From the NCBI GenBank assembly GCA_007922195.1, contig ML681997.1, positions 14,418,869-14,482,868 of the forward strand: a stretch of DNA of 64,000 nt, written 5' to 3'. Position numbers and translations under genes: made by a program. Numbering within the stretch: position 1 is the stretch's first letter; each line of letters starts with the position of its first letter. The DNA comes from Podocnemis expansa (taxonomy: Eukaryota; Chordata; Testudines; Podocnemididae). Under the pieces are notes generated by a model. That model was not told where the DNA came from. It worked only from the letters and a program-made list of their open reading frames with translations, and did not search any database. Below, in pieces: positions 25,201 to 37,210 of the stretch.

Positions 25201-27525
25201 TTACGTTTTTACACTGCCTTTTTTCCCTTTCCTATCTGCATGATGCCATTTAGGATATGGATACCTCTGTGTTATCAAACAATTTCACTGTTAGGAACTA
25301 GTAATCAGTCACGCTACCCCTCGAGGATTATCCTCGCTTACACAGAGTGTTAGGGATTACTGTTTATACTTCCTATAATCTTCAACAAGGCAACACAGTT
25401 CTAGGGAAAGGTAGGAGAAGCACATCCTTTATTTAGTTTTATTGCTACATTTTCTAGATTGAAATACATCGGAATCCAGCATGATTTGAGAAGAACATTC
25501 TCCTTTGAGCAAAGTTCCTAATGTAGCATGAATGTGCATTGACTCCTAGATGGAAGTATTGCTATTAATTAGGACATAATTAGTAATTGACACTTATTTA
25601 AAACACACAGGAGACAAATACCTTATAGTATATTTTCCTGAAAGCCTTAACCTTTTATTTGCCAAAACTGATTTCTCCTCCAACAGCTATATAGAGGGGA
25701 GAATTAAGTTAAAAGACCCTTTGTTTTATTCAATGAGATGAGAAACTCAGAAGTCAAATACCTAGTTGGTGAAAATTAATACTGTTCCATTAATGTTAAC
25801 AGAGCTATGTTGATTTACATGAACTGAGAATCTGGTAATTTGTATTTAAAAGCATTTGAATAGTTGTTCTTTTCAGAGCCATGTATGTAAATATCTGGTT
25901 AAATTGACAGTGGCTTTAGTACTAAGGCATTGAAATGGAAGACAAAGCTGGTCAGTCTCTAGCGGCCAATTATATGGTATCTGGGCTATCAGGACCTTTC
26001 TAAATATATCTGTTTTTCTTATAACAAGTACTTCTTTAGGGCATGATCCAGACTCGAGAGAGTGGTTCTGGGAGTGTTTCCACTGCCTTCTTTGGGCTTT
26101 AGATCAGGGTTTTATGCTACTATCTGTATGCACTCAAACTCCCACTGATGTGAGCAAAATAGAGTGCAAAAGAAGGGTGGTTTTGGACTCTGTTACACTG
26201 AGCCTCTATTGTATTTCTAGTCACAGAAGTTCTTGCTTCTTTTTACTGATTTACATTACCCATTTCCCATTGCTGCACCTAGTAGTGAGCCTCTACTGAT
26301 TTTTGAGATGCCAGAAATCAATGGCAGGCTGACATTGGGTGAAAAATTGATTTTCTGTATTGTTTTTAAACACATCAGTTCACATAAGTTTTGTAAAGCT
26401 CAGTGTAAAATGAGAAGCCTCCAAACCAAAATGATCTCCTTAGTACAAATCACATGCATTTTGGTGAATGTGGTGTTATACAGTAAACAAACATATTGTT
26501 TAGAATTCCTGTCTTCCAACATTTTCATCATTTGCATTTAATGTAAATCACTCACAGTTTCTTGAATTGGTTCTCCTTCATGTATAACAAGAGATAATTT
26601 GGCTGATCATAAAGAGTCAGAATTATATTCTCTTATAAAGATTTAGCTTGACATTTGATTATAAAATTTCTCTCTCCTTCCAAATCAGGGCCCTGAGAGT
26701 AAATCTACTTGAATGGTGGGGGAAGTTTATATTTGAAGGCAGATTTGAAATCTGCAGCGAGAGCCAGTCACTAACCTTTGCTGATGTATGTGCTCCATTT
26801 TATCTAATTAGAATGTTTCCTCTGCAGGCAAAACCCCTGGAGACTGGAATGCCCTTTTAAAAGTTTGTCCTAGGAGGAATACCAATTCATGCACATTCAC
26901 ATTCTGCTGTGCACACAGTGAAAAATGCACATGTACCTAAAGTTTGGGAATCTTGTTTTAAAATGGTTTTTATCCCTGGTTTTCTTAAAGCCAAAATGCA
27001 CTGCATTCCCATTCTTTTCTTCTGTTAGAAAGAGTAAACATTTTATGCATTCTCAGCCCCCACAGGCTGCCACATGTGCAGCCACACAAGTACACATCTC
27101 ATAAACATTTGTATTTTTCTTTACGTGACCAAACCCTGACAAATTATTTTTGATCCTAATGCTTTGTGGAGAACCACACCGCTCTGGATGACACCAGACA
27201 CAAAAGGATCAGGCAACCATTTCAGTCTCTCAAAAACCCTAATTATGGTGTCTGAAAAGCTTAAATTGGAATGTATGTTCACCTGATTTATTTCACAAAA
27301 TAGGTATTGCGATGTATCGATGAAGCTGGCTGACTTGCAGTGTTTCTTTATTCTAATATGGGGTGAAGTATTTGTACAATAGTTTTTTGCACTGGAATTC
27401 AGTTAAATGAAGTGCTAGAGTGTCTTATGGCTGAGAAAAAGATTGTGTTGAAAGTGATATTGCACTAATGTGAATGTAAATACCCCAATTTTAAAACATT
27501 TCCACCTCTAATAGCTCTTGTAACT
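22286..27525. other. intergenic, mostly unique sequence
   Basis: No gene recognised. 23465-23575 is a worn palindromic repeat (GATTTTCAAAAGAGACTAAA ... CCTTTGAAAATCCC). GT-rich and G-rich low-complexity DNA lies near 25060-25100. AATAAA occurs at several points. The overlapping frames at 22797-23391 are not supported as exons. Confidence 0.4.
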
Positions 27526-27798
27526 AATTTAAGCATCACAGCTCCACCTGTCAAAAACATCCAACTGACTTAGGCATCTAAATCCCATTTCTAAAGTTAC
27601 TAAGGCACTTAAGAATTAAATCCCACTGATTTCCAGTTGGCCTTTGGCTCCTATGCCAAAGTCACTTTTGAAAATGAGACATAGGCTACTAAGTCATTAG
27701 GCTTTTTTGAAAATTCCCCGGGTTCTTGTTTCACTTTCATATGGGCCCTAAACCTGTTTCCATTGATGTTAATTGTAAAAAAAAAAAAAAAAAAAAAA
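27526..27798. repeat. worn short palindromic repeat plus A22 tract
   Basis: 27526-27725 has the common amniote pattern of TTAGGCATCTAAATCCCA, AAGGCACTTAAGAATTAAATC and TTTGAAAATGAGACATAGGC. The run at 27777-27798 is 22 uninterrupted A. Confidence 0.5.
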
Positions 27799-28254
27799 TC
27801 ACATTAATAGATTCATAGGGCCAAATTCTCTGCCGATGTGTTTCTAATGAAGTCAAAGAATTAGGCTGGTGGAATATCTGACACATCTGTTTTTGCTGTG
27901 ACTACATGATAAGTTAGGGGTATGATTCCCTTGCTTATGTACACATACTTGCATAGACCTCCTTGAGCTAGGTGTGAATATAAATATTACTGTATCTGCA
28001 GTGCAGAGATAGCAGGAGTTGAGGCACAGCTGAACTGAGCAAGTACAACTCCACCTGAAACTGGCCTTGTTAAACTGCTACTAGCATGCTAGCTCAATGA
28101 GCAAGGAATCACACCACTAGTTCATGGTGTAGACATAGCTTTAAAGGTAGAAGTTCTGCTTTCGAATCATCTAACATGACCTTCTACATCTACATCACAA
28201 AGCCCACAGAATTACACCCTGTAACTCCTTCAGTGGGATTAATTGTTCTTCCCT

Positions 28255-28480
28255 ACTCCATGCATGAGTCCTGTCAAGTCTAATAACTTGTGTGTGAACT
28301 AGCACATATGTTTTAGGAAAATATCTGGTCTTGATTTAAAGACTCTAACTGATGATGAATTAGCTACTTCCCATGGTAAAGTGTTCCAGTAGTTTTAACG
28401 CTCACCATCAACCATTAACTTTCTTTGTGCATAATCAAGCCCCCAGAGCTGAGAATTCTCTTCTAGTTATACAGTGTCAT
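28255..28480 (-). mobile_element. ancient CR1 fragment, reverse
   Basis: TCCCTACTCCATGCATGAG, TCTGGTCTTGATTTAAAGAC and AAAGTGTTCCAGTAG are recognisable reversed CR1 3'-region landmarks in a strongly decayed copy. Confidence 0.6.
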
Positions 28481-31400
28481 CAAGATTATCATTTAACAAA
28501 ATCCTTTTGCAAATGGTTTTGAACAGATGCTGCTGAACAGTATCTCTGGGTGGGGGTGGAGGAGATTCCACTGGCATTCACAACCTCTGTAGAGTGATGA
28601 TGTTGCAAAGGAAACCCATTTAACTAGGACAAGAAAACAAAAAGGATTCAGCTGTTGGTTCTGAGGATGCCTCCAGGGTGTTAGGCTGCAAAGAAAATTT
28701 GGCTTTAATGCCATCTGATTGGTGTTACTCTAAGCAGTGACCAAACTTATACCATTTCCCAGCCCAAGCTGTGTCATTTAGAAATCGATACAGTGTGATT
28801 TACAGCACTGAACTAAAAGCTTTCTGTATGTAAAAAACAAACAAACCGCTGACATCTCTTCCTCCTGGTTCATTTCATACTAAAAAACATCCCTGCAAAC
28901 TTTACAGTCCACAACAGACCATAGAGAATTGTACTGACATTGTAGAGCCGCTTAAGCCTTATTCCTTGTGTTTGAGACAGGAACTGCTGGTGGGACCTGG
29001 ACAATGCACATAAATCAGCAAATGGATAGCAAAGATAGCTGTTAATGCATTTCATACGAGGAATATGAACGTTCATGTTCAAAGAATGAAGATCCAAGTA
29101 TTTCAGTCCCTACATAGGCAAAACCAGCAGTCGCTTCAGTTTTAGCTTTGCCCATGTGGTCAGTGCAGGTTTAAATGCTATAGCTTTACATATTGCAGAT
29201 TAAACAAATCTTTTTGAAGAACGTGCTGGTCTATATGCAGCTTGTTTAGGGTTTTGACTATATTGGTACAACGTCTACTAGAGAGACAGGCTGGTGTGAA
29301 GGAGGTTACATTGGTCTAGCACATTTTTTCTGAGTAAGCAAACAAATATCTGATTGCATCTGCAAACTGTGCCTTTAAGTTTGGCATTTCAAAGCATAAT
29401 AAAGAAATAATGTATGACTGGGCCTTTCCCCTATGTAGGTGGTGATTTGTGAGGTAAAACAGAGCGAGTGTTCCAAAATCACTGTAAATTTGCCATTATT
29501 AAAAGGAGGACATTAACAAGGTCATTGTAGATTTAAAGAGTATGTCTTCAGTATGTTACTGCCTGCAAAGATTTAAGGTGAACCTTTACGGCTTATGTTT
29601 AATGCAGACCTCTTCTAAAGAGATGTCTTATGATTTATATATTGTGAACTTTTGTCTTTTCTTGTATCTACTTGGAAAGAACTGTATGAGAGTCTAGATG
29701 AACATTATTTTATCTTGCTAAAGTGGTATGTGCAGTGGGTTCTTCAGGACATAATTTTAAGTTTTCACAATTCTTTTAATCTCTAAAATCAAAACTCGGC
29801 CAGATCCTTAGCTGGTGTAAGTGGCATAGCTCCATTGACATCATTGGAGCCAGGGCTGCTTACACTGAGGATATGATCCAATATATTTTAAATATTAGCA
29901 CTCTTGAATTGTGTTATTTCTTGCTGTGTTTATTAACTGCTGATTTTGGGGATAAACTACACGCAGTTTCACAGAACCACAGAGTCTAAATTGTTTATTA
30001 CTGTTGTTTTTATATAATATTGAAAGGCGTATTTCTCCTTTTGCTTCCCAGTTTACTTACATGTGGGAAATCAGTTGTTAGCATTTGAATAGAATTCTTT
30101 GCTAACATCTGACAAAATGGAATTATTGAACCTGATCTGTCTGCCAGTGAAAACACTGGTAAAACCTGCACTGGCTTTAAGGGCGAAGGATTGGGTTCAG
30201 TGTAACTAATGTACCCTAGTATTATTGATCTGAATGAGTGTGGTTTTATATTGAATGCTTTTTGCTGGACAGTGCATTGTGCTTTTATGATTTTGAGCTA
30301 CACACAAATAAATTATTTGAAAATTCATTGTTTTCATGCCTGTCTTTTGATCTCCAGTTGCAGTAAGTTTAGTGTAGGGACTTATTTACAGCTAGTGAAC
30401 TCCTAGCATCCAGAAAGAAGTCCTAACTTATTGTAGCTAAGGCTCTGGCCTGCAATGTTTACAGCCTCTCTGTGTGACAAGCCTATCTTGTAAGGACAAA
30501 ATGTTCCTCGCTAGCAGAATGTGTTTTAGAAGATCCTTATTGCTATAAAACTGTACTCATTCTGAATGTGGCATTTCCACTATCTGACTGCATAGCCTTA
30601 TCGGGAAACTGCACATGTTGGTGAGTATTATTAGCTATTCTGACCTATGAGGGTGTTTCCCCCTGCAAACTGTTGAAAGCCTTTGTAAATCATGTGACCT
30701 GATTCTTCTACCAGGACCCATTTCAGCTGAGAAGAGCTTATGTCAGTCATATAACAGAAGGAGAAATGTCATGTCCAGCAGGGTGAGGCTATGGTTAAAA
30801 AATAATCAGCATCTTTGGTTGTCATATTGCGCATACTCCAGGATTCAATCTACCATCCGTCACCAACAGTTGCAGCCTTTTGAGTCCAGCTCCAGTCATG
30901 GGTGTCTTATCAGTGTAGCTGATAAGGAAAGGAAGCTGTGACTTCTACCTACTATGGAGGACCAGCCAGTTACCAAGGAAAATAGTGGTATCATGAGCCT
31001 GCTCGAGGCAGGTCCAGAATATGAGCCATGATCAACAGATGTTCTCTTTGGGGCATAAATGAAGGAAATAAATGGCTGTGTTCCCCAGCATGATGTGCCT
31101 AATAGTTCCTGAGAGCCAGGGCTGTTCTGGGGTAGTGAATTAATAAGGAACTAGTCCATTTCAGAGGTTCCTCAGTTGTTACTGGTACAACACTTAACTT
31201 AACTCAGCTGTCCTGCTGCATGGTGCCCGGTTGTTTGTTTCCAAGTGCTAGCACACATTAAATGACAACAAAAATGACTGTAATAGGCAGCCTCTCCCCC
31301 ATCACTTAGATTGCAGGTGGGTGTGGTTTTAAAGAGAAGATGAAGGAATTAGGATTAAAACCAAATGTTCCGTGTGTGGGGGTGTGTCGAGGGAGGCTGG

Positions 31401-32224
31401 GAGGTTGCCTGTTGTCAGCTCTAAGGGAGGCAGGAACTGCTGTGTTATGACTTGTGATGCATTAAACGTTATGTTGGATTTTTAGACAATGTGATCTCAT
31501 CTCACTCGTTTGAATACTTCTGTGGGCACAATCCGTATACTTAATATTATTTTTTCAGGTAAGCAATTGCTGTAGTTGTGACATAGGCAATATACACTCG
31601 TGAAAGGGAGATGTGTCTTTACACAATTGCAAACAAAGCCTGCTACCCAGTCTCCTATTAATATGGTCATAACAAAAAATATTGAGAGCCCCTGATTTCT
31701 CTCCAGAACCATATTGATCTGTTGGTTAGATTGCTGACTACATTGCAGTCTCAGCAAATTCTCACAAGGAGTTCAATTAGTATGAAAAATCTTGGCAATT
31801 TCTGTTAAATCACATATTTTATTACAGACTTCAACAATTTTACTCCAGAGGAACACAGCCCACCAGGGTCTTTGTCCTGTGACTGCCTGGCACCTTCTTA
31901 GCTGTTTGGATTTTGTCCCATCTCTTCACCTTTTGACACCAATTCATCTAACATGAGCAATGAAGATGCCTGTCCATTTAGCAATGGTGCCAAATTCATC
32001 TGGTGATGAATAATGAATAGTAAGAGAATGAACAAGTGGAAAAGAGGATGAGCCAGACAGTGTGTATGAGAGAATGTCTGAGTGAATGGATGATTTGTAC
32101 ATCAGCTTACGTGTGAGGAGAAAACAATGGATAACAGCAGAGAGGCAGTATAAATTGGTGATTAACCAAGAGATTTGCCTATGTTAAAACAAAGTCAATA
32201 ACACAGCCAGGAATCTCTGATCCC
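28481..32224. other. intergenic, mostly unique sequence
   Basis: No gene recognised between the two convergent genes. It contains the short palindromic repeat at 29798-29880. The open frames 28493-28714, 28870-29097, 30209-30406 and 31497-31757 lack splice or domain support. Confidence 0.4.
29798..29880. repeat. short palindromic GCCAGATCCTTAGC repeat
   Basis: GGCCAGATCCTTAGCTGGTG at the left is mirrored by CTGCTTACACTGAGGATATG at the right around CATAGCTCCATTGACATCA, the best preserved of three such copies here. Confidence 0.65.
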
Positions 32225-32445
32225 ACATCTGGTTTCCAGATCTCTTGGTTTCAGAGACTTGGGGTCAGGAGATTTGGAAGCCAGGAATTGTGGAAGCAGA
32301 GATTGTTAGGTCTGCTATTGACTTGCTGTCTAAATGTGATTGCCATCAGATTATCTGAGACTTAGTTTCTTCTGTAATAAGAGGATAATATCACATCCTT
32401 AAAGAAGTGAGGTGAGGCTTACATAATTTCAAAGGCCTAAAATGG
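32225..32445 (+). repeat. SINE (MIR/CORE-like) relic
   Basis: TGGGGTCAGGAGATTTGG, GTCTGCTATTGACTTGCTGT, GAGACTTAGTTTCTTCTGTAATAAGAGGATAATA and AAAGAAGTGAGGTGAGG are worn SINE landmarks. Confidence 0.55.
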
Positions 32446-34274
32446 ATGCAATCTGTCTGAGATTGATACAATCTGTTTATAATGGACCTCAGGAATTTTT
32501 AGACCTGTTTTAAAGGTGATTACCTTCCTATGAATTAATAACTTGCTATTAAACATGGATTCATGTGGCATTTCTTGGCCTTACCAAATCTTATTTTGGA
32601 GTTGACATTTTATTATCTTGACTCTCTGACCTGCTTACTGAGTAGCCCAACACAGCATCAGCATGCCATGGAGATACAAGCTAACACGTCACGTCCCAGG
32701 ACTATTGAAGTTACTGTATGTCTTAGCTATGGTACTACACTATGGCTCTTGTGGAACAAAATGCCCTTTCAAATCCAGCCCTCTATTTTGAATGACAGAA
32801 ATTAGGTTCAGCTCCAGAAAAGGTGGAATAAATAAGTGTTGGGCACTTCTCTGTAGAGGGGATGACTGAAGGTTATTTTCTAATTATCTGCTCATTTCAC
32901 CATGTCATACTATTTCCTAACCTTTTTCAAGAAATATTTTAATGAGTCATCCACACAAAAGTTAAAAATCTCTCACTGTATTACTTTAAAAAAGGAAACA
33001 CGGGAGCAAGGTGATGGTACTGTCTAACCCATTACGCTCCACCACATAATCAGTTTGTGTAAAAAGTCACAGGGGTGAATATTCCTCCTTGAGCAATCTC
33101 TGACTCTCAAACTGGCAGCTTGTCTGATGCTATTGCCTGTGGGCCTGTGACAGCCAATGGTGAGTATCAGATTAGCTGCTGAAGTCAACTCATTCTGCCT
33201 TTGAGTCTAAACACTGTAATTTGTTTGACCCAGTTTCAGTTGAGATGAGGCATACATTCCTTCTTGTTTCTGTTTAATCCGTTGCCTACTTCCATTTGCC
33301 TGGAAGATGACATGCTGTTGCCCCTTGGTGCCGTATGGAATGTTCTTTACCAACCATCAACAATAAAATTGTTGATTTGATTGTTTTTTGGTTATCACGA
33401 TGGGACATTGGGCTGTGATCTTTCCAGCATTATCGTCCATCTTCTTCATAGGATTTTTCTGCTGTTGCCAACTCTCAGGTGTTCATTATCATTCTGAATT
33501 CAATAGGCCACTTGCCTGAGTGTTTTCTTGAATTTTACTTAAAAAGAAGGCCAGGCAAAAAACAATGTTGCTATTCCTGCCTATAGGGAAAATAGTCTAG
33601 AGAACTATTACTCATAGTCCAGATGAATTTGTTGCCCTCTCCTGGACACACTTGGGTAGACACATTGAGATCCATTTGGACTTGCACAAGAGGTGGTCCA
33701 TATTTATTGTAATATGATGGTAAATATGATCCCTTTCAGAGACATCTTTACAATGGGATGTGAAAGGGGACCTCTTAAGACAAAGCAGCTTTATCTTTTC
33801 CTACCTTCATAGATAGTCAATTGTTGCATTATGCAAAACCATAAACTGTAGTTGAGGCTCCATGGAATGAATACATGAGCCCCCTGACTGAATGCAAGCT
33901 ATCAGTAAATTGAAGTTTACTGTTGTCATAAACCATGTAAACTTGGCTCATGAGGTTTATGGAATAAAACAAACTCAGGATTAAACTACTGACCTGATGA
34001 TAAAGTTGTGGTTCAGTTCTGTTGTGTATGATGTTAGGCCATAACAATATCCTGTTTAAATGACTTTCCATGTTCTCTTTTGTGCCTGGAAGCCTGGTGA
34101 AACATTTCCAAGAGCTATCTTTTGCCCGCATAGGAAAAACCGTGAAGGGAAATGAGAACACCATCTGCCAAGGTTTTACTTGCAATCATTTAACATATGT
34201 GTAAAAATACAGCATTGCAGAGCCTTCAAACACTAGACTAACGTTTGTATGCATCGCAGTAGTAAAACTAGAGA
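32446..34274. other. intergenic downstream of the C14orf180-like gene
   Basis: Mostly unique DNA containing the 3' side of the minus-strand gene. On the minus strand AATAAA occurs at 33713-33718 (plus strand TTTATT), about 1 kb past the stop, a possible but unproven polyadenylation signal. The minus-strand open frame 33829-34185 (118 codons) shows no recognisable domain and may be 3' UTR or chance. Confidence 0.35.
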
Positions 34275-34520
34275 AAAATGATGGTTTTGCGGTTAAAGTA
34301 CTGACCTGGGACTTGAATGACCTGCGTTCATTTTCTGATATTACCTATGTGGCCTTGATCAAATCAATTAATCCCTCTGTGTTTCTGTTCCATCTTTTTT
34401 CTTGTTTCTTCAGTTTTAAGCTCTTTTGGGTGGGAACTATCTCTTAGCAGGTGTTTGTATACTTCTTAGGAAAATGGAGCCCTGATTTTGGTTGCAATCT
34501 CTAGGTATTAGTGTAATGTT
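34275..34520 (+). repeat. SINE (MIR/CORE-like) relic
   Basis: GTTAAAGTACTGACCTGGGAC, ATTACCTATGTGGCCTTGATC, TTTTAAGCTCTTTTGGGTGG and GTGTTTGTATACTTCTTAGG match the tail and body of the SINE family at 8885. Confidence 0.65.
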
Positions 34521-34725
34521 CACAATAATAATAAAAGAAACTGAAAACAAGTGGCTACAGGAAAAACTAATTGTGCAATAAAGTCAGCTCTATTAGTCTT
34601 CAAAGGGAAGGCTGGTGCATTCTCCAGTGTTTGCTTTGAGTGGGCTTTGAACCTTGCACAGCAATATGCATTTAGATGTTATCTGATAAGATCATTGTCT
34701 TAGGCCAGGCACTGTGCTCCCACTG

Positions 34726-34928
34726 TTATTGCCTCATAAACCAAGTCCAGCATTTGGAAGCAATGTGTCTTATCTGAAGAAAGAAGATAACCAGCTGGGA
34801 TTGAAATTCTTCCAAGACTTTGAAATTCTGCTTCATGCTGCTGTAGTACAGACTCAGAGCCAGGATCAGCACTATACATAGTGAAATCCACAGGAGCAAA
34901 GGCAATTCGGCTGATGGCCTATCATGGG
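34726..34928 (-). CDS. C14orf180: C14orf180-like last coding exon, membrane segments and stop
   Basis: The minus-strand acceptor is textbook: a run of C/T from about 34970 ends in CTTTCTCCCAG. The correct frame starts with two bases that finish an alanine codon, then HDRPSAE. A roughly 21-residue membrane helix (residues 54-74, containing LLLWISLCIVLILALSL) comes next, then YSSMKQNFKVLEEFQSQL, a hydrophobic/basic stretch, and TAA at 34728-34726. A longer open frame on the same strand (34700-34891) is a +1 shadow. The helix could be a signal anchor, with the C-terminal aromatic segment either membrane-embedded or amphipathic. Confidence 0.75.
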
Positions 34929-35413
34929 CTGGGAGAAAGTGGGGAGAGAAAAGAAATGAGTGTTACCTTAGTGTTGTCTCAAACAGCTCCTACATTTGAC
35001 CCCCACTGCTGCCTTTGTCCTGGTTTTCTGGTGACTGCAGGGCAAGCACTGCTCTGGTTGTGAGCGCTTCTATAGGCATCAGTTAAGCGGTAGTGAGTCA
35101 CACCTCCCTACCCAGGATACTGAGTGTAAAAGATGTAATCTAATGGAGCATTACAAGAGTTTAATTACATACAATAAGAACAGGCTTACCATCGTTAATA
35201 TAGATTCTCCAGTTTCCTCACAGCTATTATTTTTATACATTTAAGCAAAACGCTAGGTTAAATACAAAAGAATGTTAAGCAACCACAACTAATTATTTAA
35301 TTCTCACAAATGTTCCATAAAGAGAGGAAACAGACAACTTACTTTTGCTTTGTAACAACTTGTTACAGGCACTGCTAATTAAAAGAAGAATGAGATGAGG
35401 ATCTACTGATTGA

Positions 35414-35652
35414 GGTTATGTCTACGCTAGCATTTTTGTGGAAAAAACACCTCCCTGACCAACATAAGCTTTAACAACTGGAGCACAGGTTTAGACGCTG
35501 CTATGTTGAGAATCTCCCATCAACACAGCTACTGCCACTCGTTGGGGACGGTTTAATTATGTTGATGGGAGAGATCACATCAGCACAGAGTGGCTGCATG
35601 GGAGACCTTACAATGGTATAGCTGCTGTAAGGTTTCTAGTGTAGACCAGGCC
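35414..35652. mobile_element. MITE, Harbinger-type termini
   Basis: The 239-bp element has ends GGTTATGTCTACGC and GTGTAGACCAGGCC and flanks TGA/TCA. The interior lacks the dense palindrome array and is related to 46398-46654 (AACATAGCTTTTGCC-like and GTTGATGGGAGA-like strings). It lies in intron 2 of the C14orf180-like gene. Confidence 0.75.
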
Positions 35653-35699
35653 TCAGAGGCACATTTAAAATACTTTCACAGGTCCAGTCTGCCTCTTAA

Positions 35700-35948
35700 G
35701 GCAGGGCAACACTACCACTTAAGTTGGTCCAACTTATGTCACTACGGGTTGTCACTACTTCCCTGAGTGATGCACGCTGCAACAACCTAAGCACTGCCCA
35801 AACTGGTGTTTTGTCGATGAGAGACACTCTCCCACAGACATAGCTTCCACCTCTTGCGGAGGTGGAACAACTGTGTGAAGGGAGAGCGCTCTTCTGTTAG
35901 CATAGAGCGTCTTCACTAGACACAGTGTAGTTCTAGTGTAGCCCTGTT
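35700..35948. mobile_element. MITE, worn Harbinger-type termini
   Basis: GGCAGGGCAACACTACCACTTAAG and TTCTAGTGTAGCCCTGTT form worn inverted ends about 250 bp apart. The interior resembles 46398-46654 (CATAGCTTCCACCTCTTGCGGAGGTGGAACAA, GTTAGCATAGAGCGTCTTCAC). It lies in intron 2 of the C14orf180-like gene. Confidence 0.65.
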
Positions 35949-36097
35949 CTCCATGTTAAACACACTGGAATGTCCATTGTGTTTATTCACAGAAAGGATT
36001 ATATTGTCATCATTTCTTCTTGCCTGTAAAATAATCTGAGGAATTTCAAATCACTGTGGTTCAGGCATACGATACATATGGAAAACATTTTACGTAC

Positions 36098-36147
36098 CAT
36101 CCTGCCCTTCATTATAGCTGGGAAAAGCCATAACATTCTCAGAGAGG
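36098..36147 (-). CDS. C14orf180: C14orf180-like coding exon 2
   Basis: This 50-nt microexon is preceded on the minus strand by a T/C-rich tract ending in TTTCTGAACAG and followed by GTACGT. Its first base completes the serine codon from exon 1. It then encodes LSENVMAFPSYNEGQD and leaves one base (G) for the alanine codon completed in exon 3. It contributes a short polar linker ahead of the membrane helix. Confidence 0.72.
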
Positions 36148-36551
36148 CTGTTCAGAAATAATAGGGGAAAATAAGAATTAGGTATGTGATTGGATCTTTG
36201 GTGCATCTTTCTGTTACCCCTTTATGATGTGAGCAGTTAGTCAGTTTTCAGGGTCCTGCAGATTATTTCCATTAGGGGGAGAAATGGATGATGGAGTCAG
36301 GTATTTCTTTGGTGCAGTCCTGTTTGTTTATGAATATACAAGCTGAAGTAATCAATTTTTTTTTTGCTTCTGTCTTTACAGATTAGGTCAGATGCCAGAC
36401 TACTGTATTCAGCAGTACAGAGTGGGAGAGAAGTGAACAGCCCTCAGTGTTGTAAGAATAGATATAGGACTAAATAGAAAGGCAGGACATGCACAAGGCC
36501 ATGCAGTCAGATGCAATGCCTCCGAGGATGCTGAGGTCGTTAGTTGATATG

Positions 36552-37202
36552 TAGAGCCCTGCAGATCTGCTGGGTATCCACTGCAGAACTGCGGTTATCT
36601 GCATCCACAGATGTGGGTGCAGATAACTGCAGACCCATTGCTGCAGATTGACCCAGGGATTCAGATTCTATTTTTATCTGCTTGCAGTGCGATCCATCGC
36701 TGCAGCTCCTGTACTGATCTGTGTCAGCAGCACACAGGGGAACAGGGAAATGCCCCAGCCAATCCTAGCTTAGCTCTGATTGTGGTGTGCCAGCCAATCA
36801 GAGTCTCAGTCACAGCAGGCTGGGGCTTGGAAAGTCACCACTCACTGTCAGCTGGCTTTTGAGTGGCTCATTCCCCATGACTTCCCTGCCCACTTCTTAC
36901 TTCTCTTGTTTGCCATTTGCATGCCATGCTGTCAATCAGAGATTTCATTGGTGGCCAAGGAAATCTGATTTGACAGCACAGTGTGCAAACCGCAAACAAG
37001 AAATGGAAAAAGAGGGTAGGACCCATGTGGGGAATGAGACAATCAAAGGCTAAAATGCTGACTGTGACCCCAAGCTCAGTTGTGGATGCTGTTACGGATG
37101 TAGCTAAAACCTGGCATGTGCATTTTGGACCGGATCGATACTATCACTGAGTGCATGCTGATCAGATGCAGCTCCACATTTTTGCATCTGTGCAGGGCTC
37201 TA
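36552..37202. mobile_element. non-autonomous hAT element with 12-bp TIRs and 8-bp TSD
   Basis: TAGAGCCCTGCA (36552) and TGCAGGGCTCTA (ending 37202) are perfect 12-bp inverted repeats. The flanks TTGATATG (36544-36551) and CTGATATG (37203-37210) match at 7 of 8. The 651-bp interior carries TGCAGATAACTGCA-type short palindromes and no transposase. Plus-strand open frames at 36611-37053 are composition artefacts. It lies in intron 1 of the C14orf180-like gene. Confidence 0.88.
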
Positions 37203-37210
37203 CTGATATG

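Noticed and set aside
33829..34185. 118-codon minus-strand frame downstream of the C14orf180-like stop
   Set aside because: It is separated from the gene by the stop at 34726, lacks a domain, and is best seen as chance or 3' UTR.
34700..34891. 63-codon minus-strand frame at the C14orf180-like last exon
   Set aside because: It starts at GTG and is a shifted shadow; the exon frame set by the splice acceptor and phase encodes the membrane helix and ends at 34726.
35151..35290. Minus-strand donor-like GATG|GTAAGC at 35184-35194 as an additional C14orf180-like exon
   Set aside because: The upstream sequence has in-frame stops in the required phase, and the exons at 36098 and 34928 already join in phase without it.
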